Assembly: GCF_049898325.1 (NCBI RefSeq)
Contig: NZ_JAFCXL010000001.1
Location: 186,001-250,000 of the forward strand
Direction of reading: 5' to 3'
Length of the DNA stretch: 64,000 bases
DNA from: JAFCUW01 sp049898325
GTDB taxonomy: Bacteria; Pseudomonadota; Gammaproteobacteria; Burkholderiales; Burkholderiaceae_D
Part shown: one piece after another, positions 16,930 through 27,417 of the stretch
How positions within the stretch are numbered: position 1 is the first letter of the stretch
Layout: each line of letters opens with the position of its first letter
Made by a program: the position numbers and the translations under genes
The notes under the pieces: generated by a model
Database searches by the model: none
Told to the model about the DNA's origin: nothing
What the model saw: only the letters and a program-made list of their open reading frames with translations

Positions 16930-17412
16930 ATGAAAAGCGTATCGCTGTCGCAGGTCGTCCGCGCGCAGTCGCCGTACCGGCTGGCCAGCCCCGTGCAGTC
17001 GTGGCGCGAACTGGTGGCGCTGACGCTGACCTTGTCGGCGGGCCTGGCGCTGCTCACGGTGCTCCTGATGATGTTCGACCCTCTCGCCCCGGCTGCCTGG
17101 ATCGTGATCCCGGTGCTGCTGGGCGGCTCGCTGCCCTTGTTTGCCGCCTTGCCCGGCCAGTTCGATGTCGTCACCCGCTTCGACGCCAGCCATCTGCTCG
17201 GCACACTCGATGCGAGCCTGGGCGACATGGGCTATCGGCCCGCCGCGAGTGCGAGCGCGGACGCGGGCGCCGCCACCCGCTGCTACCAGCGCCCCGCCGG
17301 CCTGTTCCACTGGAAAGAGCGCACCATCTCGCTGTCCGTCCAGCAGCACGCCATCACCGTCGGCGGCCCGCTGCCAGCCCTGCGCCAGCTCAAACATCGG
17401 CTGGCACCATAA
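16930..17412 (+). CDS. hypothetical protein with two membrane segments
   Basis: This 160-residue protein has two adjacent hydrophobic segments (about residues 28-50 and 55-75) and a soluble C-terminal half. The start ATG 16930 has GGAG a few bases upstream. I do not recognise the family. It lies between the glycosyltransferase gene and tRNA-Leu, all on the same strand. Confidence 0.7.
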   Translation: MKSVSLSQVVRAQSPYRLASPVQSWRELVALTLTLSAGLALLTVLLMMFDPLAPAAWIVIPVLLGGSLPLFAALPGQFDVVTRFDASHLLGTLDASLGDMGYRPAASASADAGAATRCYQRPAGLFHWKERTISLSVQQHAITVGGPLPALRQLKHRLAP

Positions 17413-17440
17413 AACCCTCGTTTTCTGCGCTCGCCTCGTC

Positions 17441-17446
17441 TATAAT
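17441..17446 (+). promoter_or_regulatory. -10 box of the tRNA-Leu promoter
   Basis: A perfect TATAAT, followed by a GC-rich discriminator, lies 31 bp before the mature tRNA 5' end. The matching -35 (TCGTTT at 17 bp) is weak, so the call rests on the -10 and position. Confidence 0.5.
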
Positions 17447-17477
17447 GCGTGGCTTGCGTTTGACGTGCTGTAATGCT

Positions 17478-17562
17478 GCCCGGATGGTGGAACTGGTAGA
17501 CACAGCAGACTCAAAATCTGCCGCTTCGCGGCGTGCCGGTTCGATTCCGGCTCTGGGCACCA
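17478..17562 (+). tRNA. tRNA-Leu (anticodon CAA)
   Basis: The acceptor stem GCCCGGA pairs with TCTGGGC (one G-U pair), and the CCA end is encoded. The anticodon stem GCAGA/TCTGC encloses the loop CTCAAAA, giving anticodon CAA, which reads UUG. The long variable arm (CGCTTCGCGGCG) is typical of leucine tRNAs. It is 85 nt long. Confidence 0.95.
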
Positions 17563-17594
17563 TAACCTCACGTTACCAAGCGCTAAGTAGTATC

Positions 17595-17630
17595 AAAACC
17601 CGCCCTTCTCATAGGACAGCGGGTTTTTTT
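17595..17630 (+). terminator. terminator downstream of tRNA-Leu
   Basis: AAAACCCGC pairs with GCGGGTTTT around a 15-nt loop, followed by a T-run. It lies 33 bp after the tRNA. Confidence 0.8.
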
Positions 17631-17736
17631 ACGTCTTACGCTGTTGCATTAAAGGTCATGGTATATCATCGTTTGGAGGGTACTTTTGTTGGTACCTGCA
17701 AAATCTGCCAAAGCAGATACCAACACGAAGGCCAAT

Positions 17737-17840
17737 ATGCCACTGATCGATACCTTCCTGCGCAACGTAAAACACAGCGGCGCACCTGCTGGCGACAAGC
17801 ACACTGACGGCCAGGGGATGCACCTGCTGGCACCAGCCTT
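17737..17840 (+). pseudogene. remnant of a tRNA-associated integrase N-terminus
   Basis: A short frame starting MPLIDTFLRNVKHS and continuing through APAGDKHTDGQGMHLL matches the start of P4/DUF4102-type tyrosine integrases of Burkholderiales (Arm DNA-binding domain). The resemblance stops after about 33 codons, and the catalytic domain is absent. It lies 175 bp downstream of tRNA-Leu in the same orientation, the usual place for such an integrase. I read it as the scar of an integrated element that was lost. The family match is from memory, not from a search. Confidence 0.6.
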
Positions 17841-17873
17841 TGAACGCACAGTCTGTACTTGCTTGTATCAAAT

Positions 17874-17906
17874 ACCCGCCCAGCGCTCAGCCCGGCGGGT
17901 TTTTTG
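17874..17906 (+). terminator. second hairpin with T-run
   Basis: ACCCGCC pairs with GGCGGGT and is followed by a T-run. It resembles the tRNA terminator 280 bp upstream. It lies just beyond the stop of the convergent ornithine-cyclodeaminase-like gene and could serve both strands, although the T-run favours plus-strand transcripts. Confidence 0.6.
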
Positions 17907-17921
17907 TTGCCCGCGATTTTA

Positions 17922-18839
17922 TCAGTCCTGTTTCACCACCAGCATCGCCGCCGCCAGGTCTTCCAGTGCGCTGCCGACCGATTTGAACACCGTCTTCTCG
18001 CGGGCGTCGCGGCGCCCGCCCCGCTCGCCCCGGCACAGTTGCGCCAGGGTGCCGCGGATGTCCGCTTCGCCGAACACGCCACGCGCCATCGGGCCCAGCA
18101 AGTCGCCCGCCTTTTGCAGCGCTTCGGCCGTGTCGACGTAAATGCCGGCGCCGGCAAAACAGGCGTCGTCCGCTTCCACCATCTGCGGCGTAAAACCGCC
18201 GATCAGGTCGAGGTGGCTGCCCGGCGGCAGCCAGTCGCCGTGGATCAGGGGCGCGCTCGACAGGGTGGCGCAACTGACGATGTCGGCCCGCCGCACCGCC
18301 CCTTGCAGATCGGTCACGCTGTGCGCCGCCAGGCCCTGCGCGCGCAGCGCCGCCGCCAGCGTGGCGGCGGCCTCGGGCTTGCGGCTCCACAGCTCGATCT
18401 GGCGCAGCGGCAGCACCGCGCTGTAGGCGTGGGCCAGCAGGCTGGCCACGCGGCCCGCGCCCACCACAAGCAGGCGCGTGGCGTCGGCGCGCGCCAGGTG
18501 GCGCGCCGCCAGCGCGGAGGCGGCGGCGGTGCGGCGTGACGTGATTTCATTGCCGTCGATCGACGCCAGCGGCGCGCCGGTGGCGGCGTCGTACAGCACG
18601 TAAGTGGAAAACAGGCCGGGCAAGCCCCGTGCGCTGTTGTCAGGGAAGATATTGACCGTCTTGATGCCCAGATAGCGCTGCTGCCAGGCCGGCATGATCA
18701 GGCTGGTGCCCAGCTCGCCGATGCGGTGGACGTGGCGTGGCGGCACCGTGCAGCCCTCGACAAACAGGGCGTCGAGGGCGTCGATCAGGGCATCGAAGGG
18801 CAAGGCCGCGCGGGTGGCGGCGGCGTCGAAATACTTCAT
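17922..18839 (-). CDS. ornithine cyclodeaminase / mu-crystallin family protein
   Basis: The 305-residue protein has the family signature: PRHVHRIGE near the N-terminus, KTVNIFPDN, an NAD(P)-binding segment LLVVGAGRVASLLAHA and the FTPQMVEAD stretch. Members include ornithine cyclodeaminase, alanine dehydrogenase and 1-pyrroline-2-carboxylate reductase; the sequence alone does not decide between them. It starts at ATG 18839, overlapping by four bases the stop of a binding-protein gene upstream, so the two are probably one operon. Confidence 0.85.
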   Translation of the reverse strand: MKYFDAAATRAALPFDALIDALDALFVEGCTVPPRHVHRIGELGTSLIMPAWQQRYLGIKTVNIFPDNSARGLPGLFSTYVLYDAATGAPLASIDGNEITSRRTAAASALAARHLARADATRLLVVGAGRVASLLAHAYSAVLPLRQIELWSRKPEAAATLAAALRAQGLAAHSVTDLQGAVRRADIVSCATLSSAPLIHGDWLPPGSHLDLIGGFTPQMVEADDACFAGAGIYVDTAEALQKAGDLLGPMARGVFGEADIRGTLAQLCRGERGGRRDAREKTVFKSVGSALEDLAAAMLVVKQD

Positions 18840-19606
18840 GGCCGGGGACGCTGCACGTCCACCCATTTTTCGTATTTCAGGTCGATGCGGCGCATGGTGC
18901 CATCGCGGTTCATGGCCTTCACGGCCGTGTTCATGCGGGCCACCAGCGACGCCGGCACGCCCCGGTTGCACGCCAGGTAGACGCTCACCTTGTTGAACGT
19001 GAGGACAGGCACGATCTTGCTGGCCCAGTCAAAATGCTGCAGGGCGGCATGACCACGCTTGAGGCCGGCCGCCCACAGGTCGATGCGGTCCATCAGCAGC
19101 TTGTCGGGATTGAGCAGGTCGTTGGGGGCCGGATCGACCTGGAAGCCGCGCGCGCGCAGATAACTGTCGCGCACGTCGCCATTGTAGGTGCCGATGCGCA
19201 GCGGGCGGGCGTCTTCCAGGGTGCGCAGGTGGTAGACGCGGTCGGCGCGGCCCAGCAATACCCACTCGGCCTCGTCGGTCGGGCCGACCCAGCGAAACAG
19301 CGCTTCGCGCTCGGGCGTGCGGGTGGTGGAAAACAGGCACGCATCGGGGCGGCGCTGCAGTTCCAGGTAGGCCCGTTTCCACGGCAACAGTTCCATGCTG
19401 TAGGCCGTGCCCGTCCGGGCCATGATGTCGGCGACTTTTTCGGTGCCACTGCCCACCACTTGTTGGCCGTCCAACATGCTGATCGGGGGCGATGATTCCG
19501 TCATCAGGTACAACTGCGGCGGCGCGGTCGCGGCCATGCAGCCCAGTGTCGCACTGCCCAGGCATACCGTCAGCACCGCTGTGTTCCACCCCATTGCCAT
19601 CCCCAT
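18836..19606 (-). CDS. periplasmic solute-binding protein of the SBP_bac_3 type
   Basis: This 256-residue protein has a hydrophobic N-terminal segment (AVLTVCLGSATLGCMA) and then a sequence typical of family-3 solute-binding proteins, such as LYLMTESSPPISMLDG and LLPWKRAYLELQ. It looks like the stand-alone periplasmic sensors that accompany no ABC permease, and none is encoded here. ATG 19606 or 19600 is the likely start. The stop overlaps the cyclodeaminase-like gene in an ATGA, which suggests a joint function, perhaps in amino-acid handling. Confidence 0.75.
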   Translation of the reverse strand: MGMAMGWNTAVLTVCLGSATLGCMAATAPPQLYLMTESSPPISMLDGQQVVGSGTEKVADIMARTGTAYSMELLPWKRAYLELQRRPDACLFSTTRTPEREALFRWVGPTDEAEWVLLGRADRVYHLRTLEDARPLRIGTYNGDVRDSYLRARGFQVDPAPNDLLNPDKLLMDRIDLWAAGLKRGHAALQHFDWASKIVPVLTFNKVSVYLACNRGVPASLVARMNTAVKAMNRDGTMRRIDLKYEKWVDVQRPRP

Positions 19607-19678
19607 TTGGCGCCGGGCAAGCGCCCGCTGGCCCAAGCATAGCAGTATTGCAGGCGGTGAAGCGTCTGGCACCATCGC

Positions 19679-20836
19679 CTACTGCTCGCGCGCCACCCCG
19701 TGCCGGGCCACGGCGGCGTCCGCATGGCGCGTCACCAGTTCCCGGTACAGCGCCATGTAGTTGCTGGCCATGCGTTCGGCGGTGAACAGTGTGGTGTAGC
19801 GCTCGGCAGCGCGCCGGCCCATGGCGTGGGCGCGCGCGGGATCGTTCCACAAGCTCACCATGGCATCCCGGAAGGCCATGGCGTCGCTGGGTGGCACCAC
19901 CAGTCCCGTTTCGTCATGCACATTGATGTAGGACGTGCCGGTGCCGATTTCGCTGGATATGAGCGGTTTGCCGTACATGGCCCCCTCCAGCAGGGAAATG
20001 CCGAACGCTTCCGAGCGCAGGTGCGAGGGAAACACCATGGCGTAGCACAAGGTCAGCAGGGCCACCTTGTCGGCATCGTCGAGAAAGCCCAGAAACAGCA
20101 CATGGGTCAGGCCCAGCCGCAAGGCATGCGCCTTCAGTTCGGCTTCGATGGGGCCGGCGCCGACGATGACCACCGGGTAGTCCAGGTCAGCCACGGCGTC
20201 GAGCAGGATGTGCAGTCCCTTGTAATAGCGCAGCACCCCCACGAACAGAAAAAACTTCGTGCCCACCACGGCGCGCCACTTGTCCAGCAAGGCAGCGTCC
20301 GGCGCCGGATAGGTCGATTGATCGAGCCCGTAGGTAATGACACGGGTCTTGTCGCGGTAACGGTCCAGCACCGTCGAGGTGGCCAGGTAATTGGGCGACG
20401 TTGCCACGATCGTGTCCACGCTTTGCAGAAACTTGCGCTTGAGCGGGGTGTACAGGCGCAACAGGGTGCGTTGGCGCACGATATCGGAGTGGTAGGTCAG
20501 CACCGTCGGCTTGTTGATGCCGGCAATAAAGTGGACCAGGTCCATGAAGGGCCACGGAAAATGGTAGTGAACAACATCGGCCTGCGCCGCAAGGCGCTTG
20601 AGTTCGCCAAAGGCGGCCACGGCCATGCCGGTCGAGGCGATATTCAGGTCGCGATGGACGCGGTGGATGGTGTGGCCCTCGAACGCAATGGGCGCCAGAT
20701 CGTCGCTGGCGGTCAGGGTCAGCACGTCGTTGCGGGCGCCGATGCGCCCCGTGCCCACGCAAATTTGCCGGATGACCTGTTCCACGCCCCCCATCGAGTC
20801 GGGAAAATAGTCTTTATAGAAATGAAGTATACGCAT
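19679..20836 (-). CDS. glycosyltransferase family 4
   Basis: The 385-residue protein has a GT-B layout: the N-terminal half begins MRILHFYKDYFPDSMGGVEQ, a group-1 glycosyltransferase pattern with the GG loop, and the C-terminal half has FLFVGVLRYYKGLH and SEAFGISLLEGAMYGKP, the EX7E-type donor site. It probably adds a sugar to a surface glycan. It is the last gene of a minus-strand cassette led by gmd and rmd, which suggests that GDP-rhamnose or another GDP-sugar is the donor. It is followed 72 bp later by the binding-protein gene. Confidence 0.9.
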   Translation of the reverse strand: MRILHFYKDYFPDSMGGVEQVIRQICVGTGRIGARNDVLTLTASDDLAPIAFEGHTIHRVHRDLNIASTGMAVAAFGELKRLAAQADVVHYHFPWPFMDLVHFIAGINKPTVLTYHSDIVRQRTLLRLYTPLKRKFLQSVDTIVATSPNYLATSTVLDRYRDKTRVITYGLDQSTYPAPDAALLDKWRAVVGTKFFLFVGVLRYYKGLHILLDAVADLDYPVVIVGAGPIEAELKAHALRLGLTHVLFLGFLDDADKVALLTLCYAMVFPSHLRSEAFGISLLEGAMYGKPLISSEIGTGTSYINVHDETGLVVPPSDAMAFRDAMVSLWNDPARAHAMGRRAAERYTTLFTAERMASNYMALYRELVTRHADAAVARHGVAREQ

Positions 20837-20865
20837 GTGTTTGCCCGTTGGTGCGCCGCTGCGTG

Positions 20866-21999
20866 TCAGCGCGATAAAACCTGGTGATAGACGGCGGCGG
20901 TCTGGCGCGCCGCTGCGCGCCAGGTCAGGACGGCCGCGCGCTCGAGACCGGCGGCAATGCAGCGCGCGCGCAAGGCAGGTTCATCGAGCAGGGCGCGCAT
21001 CGCGGCGGCCATCGCGCCCACGTCGCGGGGATCGACTTCGAGGGCCGCGCCAGCGCTGACCTCGGGCAAGGAGGAACTGTTCGACGTCACCACCGGCACG
21101 CCGGCGCCCATCGCTTCGACCACGGGAATGCCGAAGCCTTCGTACAGGGACGGAAAGACGAACACGGCGGCGCCGGCATACACGTGGCGCAAGGCCCTGT
21201 GCTCGGTCAGCGCATCGAGCCAGACGATGTGCTCGCCCCGTTCACGGGCGCCGGCCAGGCGCCGCACCGTCGCTTCGCTGCGCGCGCCGGCGGCGCCGAC
21301 CAGCACCAGTTGGTGGGCGGCGCGGATGGCCGCCGGCAGCGATTCCCACGCATCGATGAGGCGGTCGACATTCTTGCGGGGCTGCAAAGTGCCGACAAAC
21401 AAAAAATACCCTGCCCGCAAGCCGTTGGCGGCCAGGGTGGCGCGCACCGCGGCCGGATCGGGGGGCGTCTGCCAGTCGTCGTCGATGCCGCAGGGCACCA
21501 CGCTGATCCGGGTGGGGTCGATGCCGAAACACGACACCAGTTCATCGACGGCAAAATGGGACAGGGCGATGACATGGTCGGCCTTGCGGCTGGCGCTGCG
21601 CTGCAGCCAGTTTTTGAGGCTGCGCAGGCGCGGATTGCACCACTCGGGATGGCTGATCGGCAAAGCGTCGTGCAAACTGGCGACCTGCGGACAGTCCATC
21701 CGCACCAGCCGATAATCGGGCGCATGAAAGATATCGACCGGCATGTGCATGCGGTGTACGGCGGGCGTGAGCAAGTCGCGCAGGGTGGCCGCTTCGAACG
21801 ATTGCGGCAGCGCCTGGCCAACCGTGACGGCAGCGCCGTCGGCGCCCCAGCGCGGGTAGGAAAATCCCGTCACGTGGCAGCCGGCGTCGGGCAGGTGACG
21901 GCGCAGCGCCGTCGTGTAGACGCCAATGCCGTCCTGGCGCCCACCGTTGAACAAGGGCTCGATCATGGTGGTGCCCAGACCGACGCGCAACACACTCAC
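20866..21999 (-). CDS. glycosyltransferase family 4
   Basis: The 377-residue GT-B enzyme starts with VGLGTTMIEPLFNGGRQDGIGVYT, has YFLFVGTLQPRKNVDRLIDA at the start of the C-terminal domain and FPSLYEGFGIPVVEAMGAG as the EX7E donor motif. The start is a GTG at 21999 that overlaps the stop of the reductase gene upstream (GTGA), so translation is coupled. It is one of two glycosyltransferases in the GDP-rhamnose cassette. Confidence 0.9.
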   Translation of the reverse strand: MSVLRVGLGTTMIEPLFNGGRQDGIGVYTTALRRHLPDAGCHVTGFSYPRWGADGAAVTVGQALPQSFEAATLRDLLTPAVHRMHMPVDIFHAPDYRLVRMDCPQVASLHDALPISHPEWCNPRLRSLKNWLQRSASRKADHVIALSHFAVDELVSCFGIDPTRISVVPCGIDDDWQTPPDPAAVRATLAANGLRAGYFLFVGTLQPRKNVDRLIDAWESLPAAIRAAHQLVLVGAAGARSEATVRRLAGARERGEHIVWLDALTEHRALRHVYAGAAVFVFPSLYEGFGIPVVEAMGAGVPVVTSNSSSLPEVSAGAALEVDPRDVGAMAAAMRALLDEPALRARCIAAGLERAAVLTWRAAARQTAAVYHQVLSR

Positions 22000-22913
22000 G
22001 CTTCGACCATCCAGCGCAAGGTGGTGGCCAGCGGCACGGCGTCGATGGGACCGATCGCCTCGATCAGTTTGGCATTGCTGCCGGCCAGGGTCAGCACATC
22101 GTTGGCGCGCACGAAGGCGGGGTTGACGCTCACCGCGATGCGGTAGCCGGCGATGTCGGCGAGCAGGTCGAGCGCGCCTTGCAAGGACACGGACTGGCCC
22201 GAACAAATATTGTAGACCTGGCCCGGCTGCCCCGTCTCGAGCAGGCGCTGGTAGCAGGTCGCCACCGTGCGCACGTCGGAGAAATCGCGGGCAATGGCCA
22301 ACTGGCCCAGTTCGATGGCAGGCGCGCGGCGGCGGACATGGTCGACCATTTTCGCCAGCAGAAACCGCGCGTCCTGGCCCACGCCCGTGTAATTGAACGG
22401 CCGCACGATCACGATCGGCAGGCGGTCCATCCACAGCCGCGCCATGTATTCCATGGCCAGCTTGGAGACGGCGTAGTCGTTGGCCGGCGCCGGCGCCTGG
22501 CTTTCGGTGATCAGGCCGACGTCGGCATTGCCGTAGATATTCGCCGACGACGCCAGCACGACCTTTGAACAGCGGTGGGGCGCGGCGGCAAGGGCAGCCA
22601 GCAGATTGCGGGTGGCGCCGATATTGACGCGGTAGATGACATCGACATCGGCATGCGCCACGAAGGAAATGGCGGCAAGGTGGACGACGACGTCGGGCTG
22701 CACCTGCGCCACCACGGCGCCCACGGCGGCGGCGTCAGCGAGGTCGACGGCGAACTGGTCGATGCCGGCCGGCTGATCGGCACGCACGGTACCGAACACC
22801 CGGTAGCCGGCTTGCTTGAGCGCATTGACAACGTAGACGCCCGTAAAACCGCTCACGCCAGTGACCAGGGCCCGCTTGCCGGCGCCGGCGCCGGGGGCGG
22901 AAAGGGCCGCCAT
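21996..22913 (-). CDS. rmd: GDP-4-dehydro-6-deoxy-D-mannose reductase (NAD-dependent epimerase family)
   Basis: The 305-residue short-chain dehydrogenase-type protein has the NAD(P)-binding motif TGVSGFTG near residue 20, the SSANIYG serine segment and the catalytic YAVSK. Its place directly after gmd makes reduction of GDP-4-keto-6-deoxymannose to GDP-D-rhamnose the best reading. A different epimerase activity cannot be excluded from sequence. It lies one base after the gmd stop and overlaps the next glycosyltransferase start. Confidence 0.82.
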   Translation of the reverse strand: MAALSAPGAGAGKRALVTGVSGFTGVYVVNALKQAGYRVFGTVRADQPAGIDQFAVDLADAAAVGAVVAQVQPDVVVHLAAISFVAHADVDVIYRVNIGATRNLLAALAAAPHRCSKVVLASSANIYGNADVGLITESQAPAPANDYAVSKLAMEYMARLWMDRLPIVIVRPFNYTGVGQDARFLLAKMVDHVRRRAPAIELGQLAIARDFSDVRTVATCYQRLLETGQPGQVYNICSGQSVSLQGALDLLADIAGYRIAVSVNPAFVRANDVLTLAGSNAKLIEAIGPIDAVPLATTLRWMVEA

Positions 22914-22914
22914 A

Positions 22915-23958
22915 TCAGAAGGAAAAGCCGGCTTTGTTGCGGCGCAAATCGGCCTCGACCATCATGGCGGCCAACTGCTCGAGCGTGGTGCTGGGCTCCC
23001 AGCCCAGCACCTTGCGCGCCTTGGCCGGATCGCCGATGAGCAATTCGACTTCCGCCGGGCGGTAGAACTTCGGACTGATGCGCACGAGCTGCTTGCCGCT
23101 GCGGGCGCAGAAGCCGCCCTCGTCCTCGGCCTTGCCACGCCACTCGATGGCCACATCGGCGGCCTCGAAGGCGATCCGGACGAAGTCGCGCACGGTCTCG
23201 GTGCGGTTGGTCGCCAGCACGAAGGTGTCGGCTTGCTCGGCCTGCAAGATGCGCCACATGCCTTCGACGTATTCCTTGGCGTAGCCCCAGTCGCGCTTGG
23301 CGTCGAGGTTGCCCAGTTCCAGCACGTCCTGTTTGCCCAGCACGATCTTGGCGACCGTGTCGGTGATTTTGCGGGTGACGAATTCACGGCCCCGCAGCGG
23401 CGACTCGTGGTTGAACAGGATGCCGGAGGCGCCGAAAATACCGTAGGACTCGCGGTAATTGATGGTCATCCAGTGGGCGTACAGCTTGGCCACGCCATAC
23501 GGGCTGCGCGGATAGAAGGGGGTATCTTCCACCTGGGGAATGGCTTGCACCTTGCCGAACATTTCCGACGTCGATGCCTGGTAAAAGCGCGCGCCCGGTT
23601 TGACCACGCGGATCGCTTCGAGCAGGTGCACGGCGCCCAGGCCCGTGATGGCGGCGGTGGCCAGCGGCTGATCGAAGGAGACGCCGACAAAACTCTGGGC
23701 CGCCAGGTTATAGACCTCGTCGGGATCGCAGCGCTCGATCAGGCGGATCGACGAGGACAGGTCGGTCAGGTCATATTCGACCAGGTCGAGTTGCGGATGC
23801 GGGTGAATGCCGAGCTCTTCGATACGCCAGAAATTAACCGAGCTGGAGCGGCGGTAGGTTCCCGTGACAGCGTAGCCTTTTTCCAACAATAACTGTGCAA
23901 GGTAGGCGCCGTCTTGGCCGGTGATGCCGGTGATCAGGGCTTTTTTTCTTGTTTGCAT
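22915..23958 (-). CDS. gmd: GDP-mannose 4,6-dehydratase
   Basis: Converts GDP-D-mannose to GDP-4-dehydro-6-deoxy-D-mannose. The 347-residue protein shows ALITGITGQDGAYLA at the N-terminus (nucleotide-binding), the conserved TYRRSSSVNFWRIEEL segment and the catalytic PRSPYGVAKLYAHW. It is the first gene of the four-gene glycan cassette. The 205-bp region upstream is AT-rich and contains a TATAAT on the minus strand. Confidence 0.96.
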   Translation of the reverse strand: MQTRKKALITGITGQDGAYLAQLLLEKGYAVTGTYRRSSSVNFWRIEELGIHPHPQLDLVEYDLTDLSSSIRLIERCDPDEVYNLAAQSFVGVSFDQPLATAAITGLGAVHLLEAIRVVKPGARFYQASTSEMFGKVQAIPQVEDTPFYPRSPYGVAKLYAHWMTINYRESYGIFGASGILFNHESPLRGREFVTRKITDTVAKIVLGKQDVLELGNLDAKRDWGYAKEYVEGMWRILQAEQADTFVLATNRTETVRDFVRIAFEAADVAIEWRGKAEDEGGFCARSGKQLVRISPKFYRPAEVELLIGDPAKARKVLGWEPSTTLEQLAAMMVEADLRRNKAGFSF

Positions 23959-24002
23959 GGTTAGATTCGAAATAATATCGATTAATTAACTAATTGGCTA
24001 TT

Positions 24003-24008
24003 ATTATA
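24003..24008 (-). promoter_or_regulatory. candidate -10 box for the gmd operon
   Basis: A perfect TATAAT on the minus strand, 45 bp before the gmd start, in an AT-rich stretch. No good -35 is visible at 16-18 bp (TCTTTT at 17 bp), so this may be an activated or weak promoter. Confidence 0.4.
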
Positions 24009-24163
24009 GCAGGGATGCATTACCTAAAAGAAACTAATGCATTAAATGCAATTTATTGTTCTATTATGACGTGCAAAGGCCCAGCGAAGCGCCAGCTTTA
24101 CTGAATGTTACTGTTTAATGAATGAACTCCGGCCGGGTTGGAGTGTCCCGGCCGGAGCGGCGC

Positions 24164-26476
<2,313 letters not shown>

Positions 26477-26636
26477 GCTGTGCTGCCTTCCTTGCTATAC
26501 GGGGACTGAGGATTTTATCAGACTGATTCTTTCAACAAGCTACGTATTTTCACCAAGGGCTACGCGGGCGTGTCAAAGTTGCACCACGCCCCACACAAAA
26601 ATCATAAAAACTATCGAGCCGATGAAAACGATTAAA

Positions 26637-26665
26637 TTTACCAATGCGACGGACCGCAGTATGAT
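26637..26665 (+). promoter_or_regulatory. candidate sigma-70 promoter for the rubrerythrin cassette
   Basis: TTTACC at 26637-26642 and TATGAT at 26660-26665 are spaced by 17 bp, 54 bp before the rubrerythrin start. Four of six bases match the -35 consensus and five of six the -10. Confidence 0.5.
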
Positions 26666-26719
26666 GGACTCCAGTTGTTAGCGCAGCCGCGCAGCAAGCA
26701 GAACCCACCGGAGAACACC

Positions 26720-27202
26720 ATGAGCCACGCCACCCCATCGGTCACCATCACCAACCTTGAAGCGGCCTTTGCCGGCGAATCGATGGCCCACATCAAGTAC
26801 CGCTATTTTGCCAAGCTGGCCCGCGCCGCCGGCGCCATCGAGGTGGCCGAAGCGTTCGAGGCGACGGCCGACCAGGAAGTCATGCACGCGTTCGGCCACC
26901 TCGACCTGCTGTACCCGAAAGACCTGATGACGCCGGCACGGGCGCTGGAAATCGCCATCGAGGGCGAGGTCTACGAATACACGGAGATGTACCCGAAATT
27001 TCGCCACCTGGCCGTCGAAGAGGGCAACAGCGCCGCCGTGGCCGAATACGACGAGCAGATCGAGGAATCGAAGGAGCACGCAGCGCGCTTCAAGAAAACC
27101 CTGGAAATGGCCGCCAAGCGCTTCGCCGCCCTGGTCAATGTCGAGCAGCGCCACGCCAACCACTACAAGGCGGCGCTCGACAAGCTCAATGCCGCCGCCT
27201 GA
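26720..27202 (+). CDS. rubrerythrin (ferritin-like, without rubredoxin tail)
   Basis: Non-haem di-iron protein that reduces hydrogen peroxide. The 160-residue protein has the helical-bundle ligands in order: EAAFAGESMAHIKY, EATADQEVMHAFGH, EIAIEGEVYEYTEMY and NVEQRHANHY. The C-terminal rubredoxin domain of classical rubrerythrin is absent, but a separate rubredoxin gene follows 49 bp later. ATG 26720 is preceded by a GGAGA site. Confidence 0.9.
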   Translation: MSHATPSVTITNLEAAFAGESMAHIKYRYFAKLARAAGAIEVAEAFEATADQEVMHAFGHLDLLYPKDLMTPARALEIAIEGEVYEYTEMYPKFRHLAVEEGNSAAVAEYDEQIEESKEHAARFKKTLEMAAKRFAALVNVEQRHANHYKAALDKLNAAA

Positions 27203-27251
27203 CGCCACGCCCCGCATGCCCCTTACCCGATTGACCACCACAGGAACCACC

Positions 27252-27416
27252 ATGAAAACTTACCAATGCATCGTTTGCGGCTTCATCTACGACGAAAGCG
27301 TCGGCCTGCCCGAGGAAGGCCTGGCCGCCGGCACCTTGTGGAACGACATTCCGGCCGACTGGTCCTGCCCGGACTGCGGCGTGGCCAAGTCCGACTTCGA
27401 GATGGTGGAAATCTGA
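27252..27416 (+). CDS. rubredoxin
   Basis: The 54-residue electron carrier has the two iron-binding knuckles CIVCGF and CPDCGV, typical of rubredoxin. It sits between rubrerythrin and an FAD-dependent reductase and most likely carries electrons from one to the other. Start ATG 27252; its stop is one base before the reductase start codon. Confidence 0.95.
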   Translation: MKTYQCIVCGFIYDESVGLPEEGLAAGTLWNDIPADWSCPDCGVAKSDFEMVEI

Positions 27417-27417
27417 T

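Larger units (their letters stand above)
17563..17921. other. intergenic scar region after tRNA-Leu
   Basis: This stretch holds the tRNA terminator, the integrase remnant and a second hairpin with T-run. Near-identical sequences GTATCAAAACCCGCCC (17590-17605) and GTATCAAATACCCGCCC (17865-17881) bracket the remnant. I see no other gene. Confidence 0.6.
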
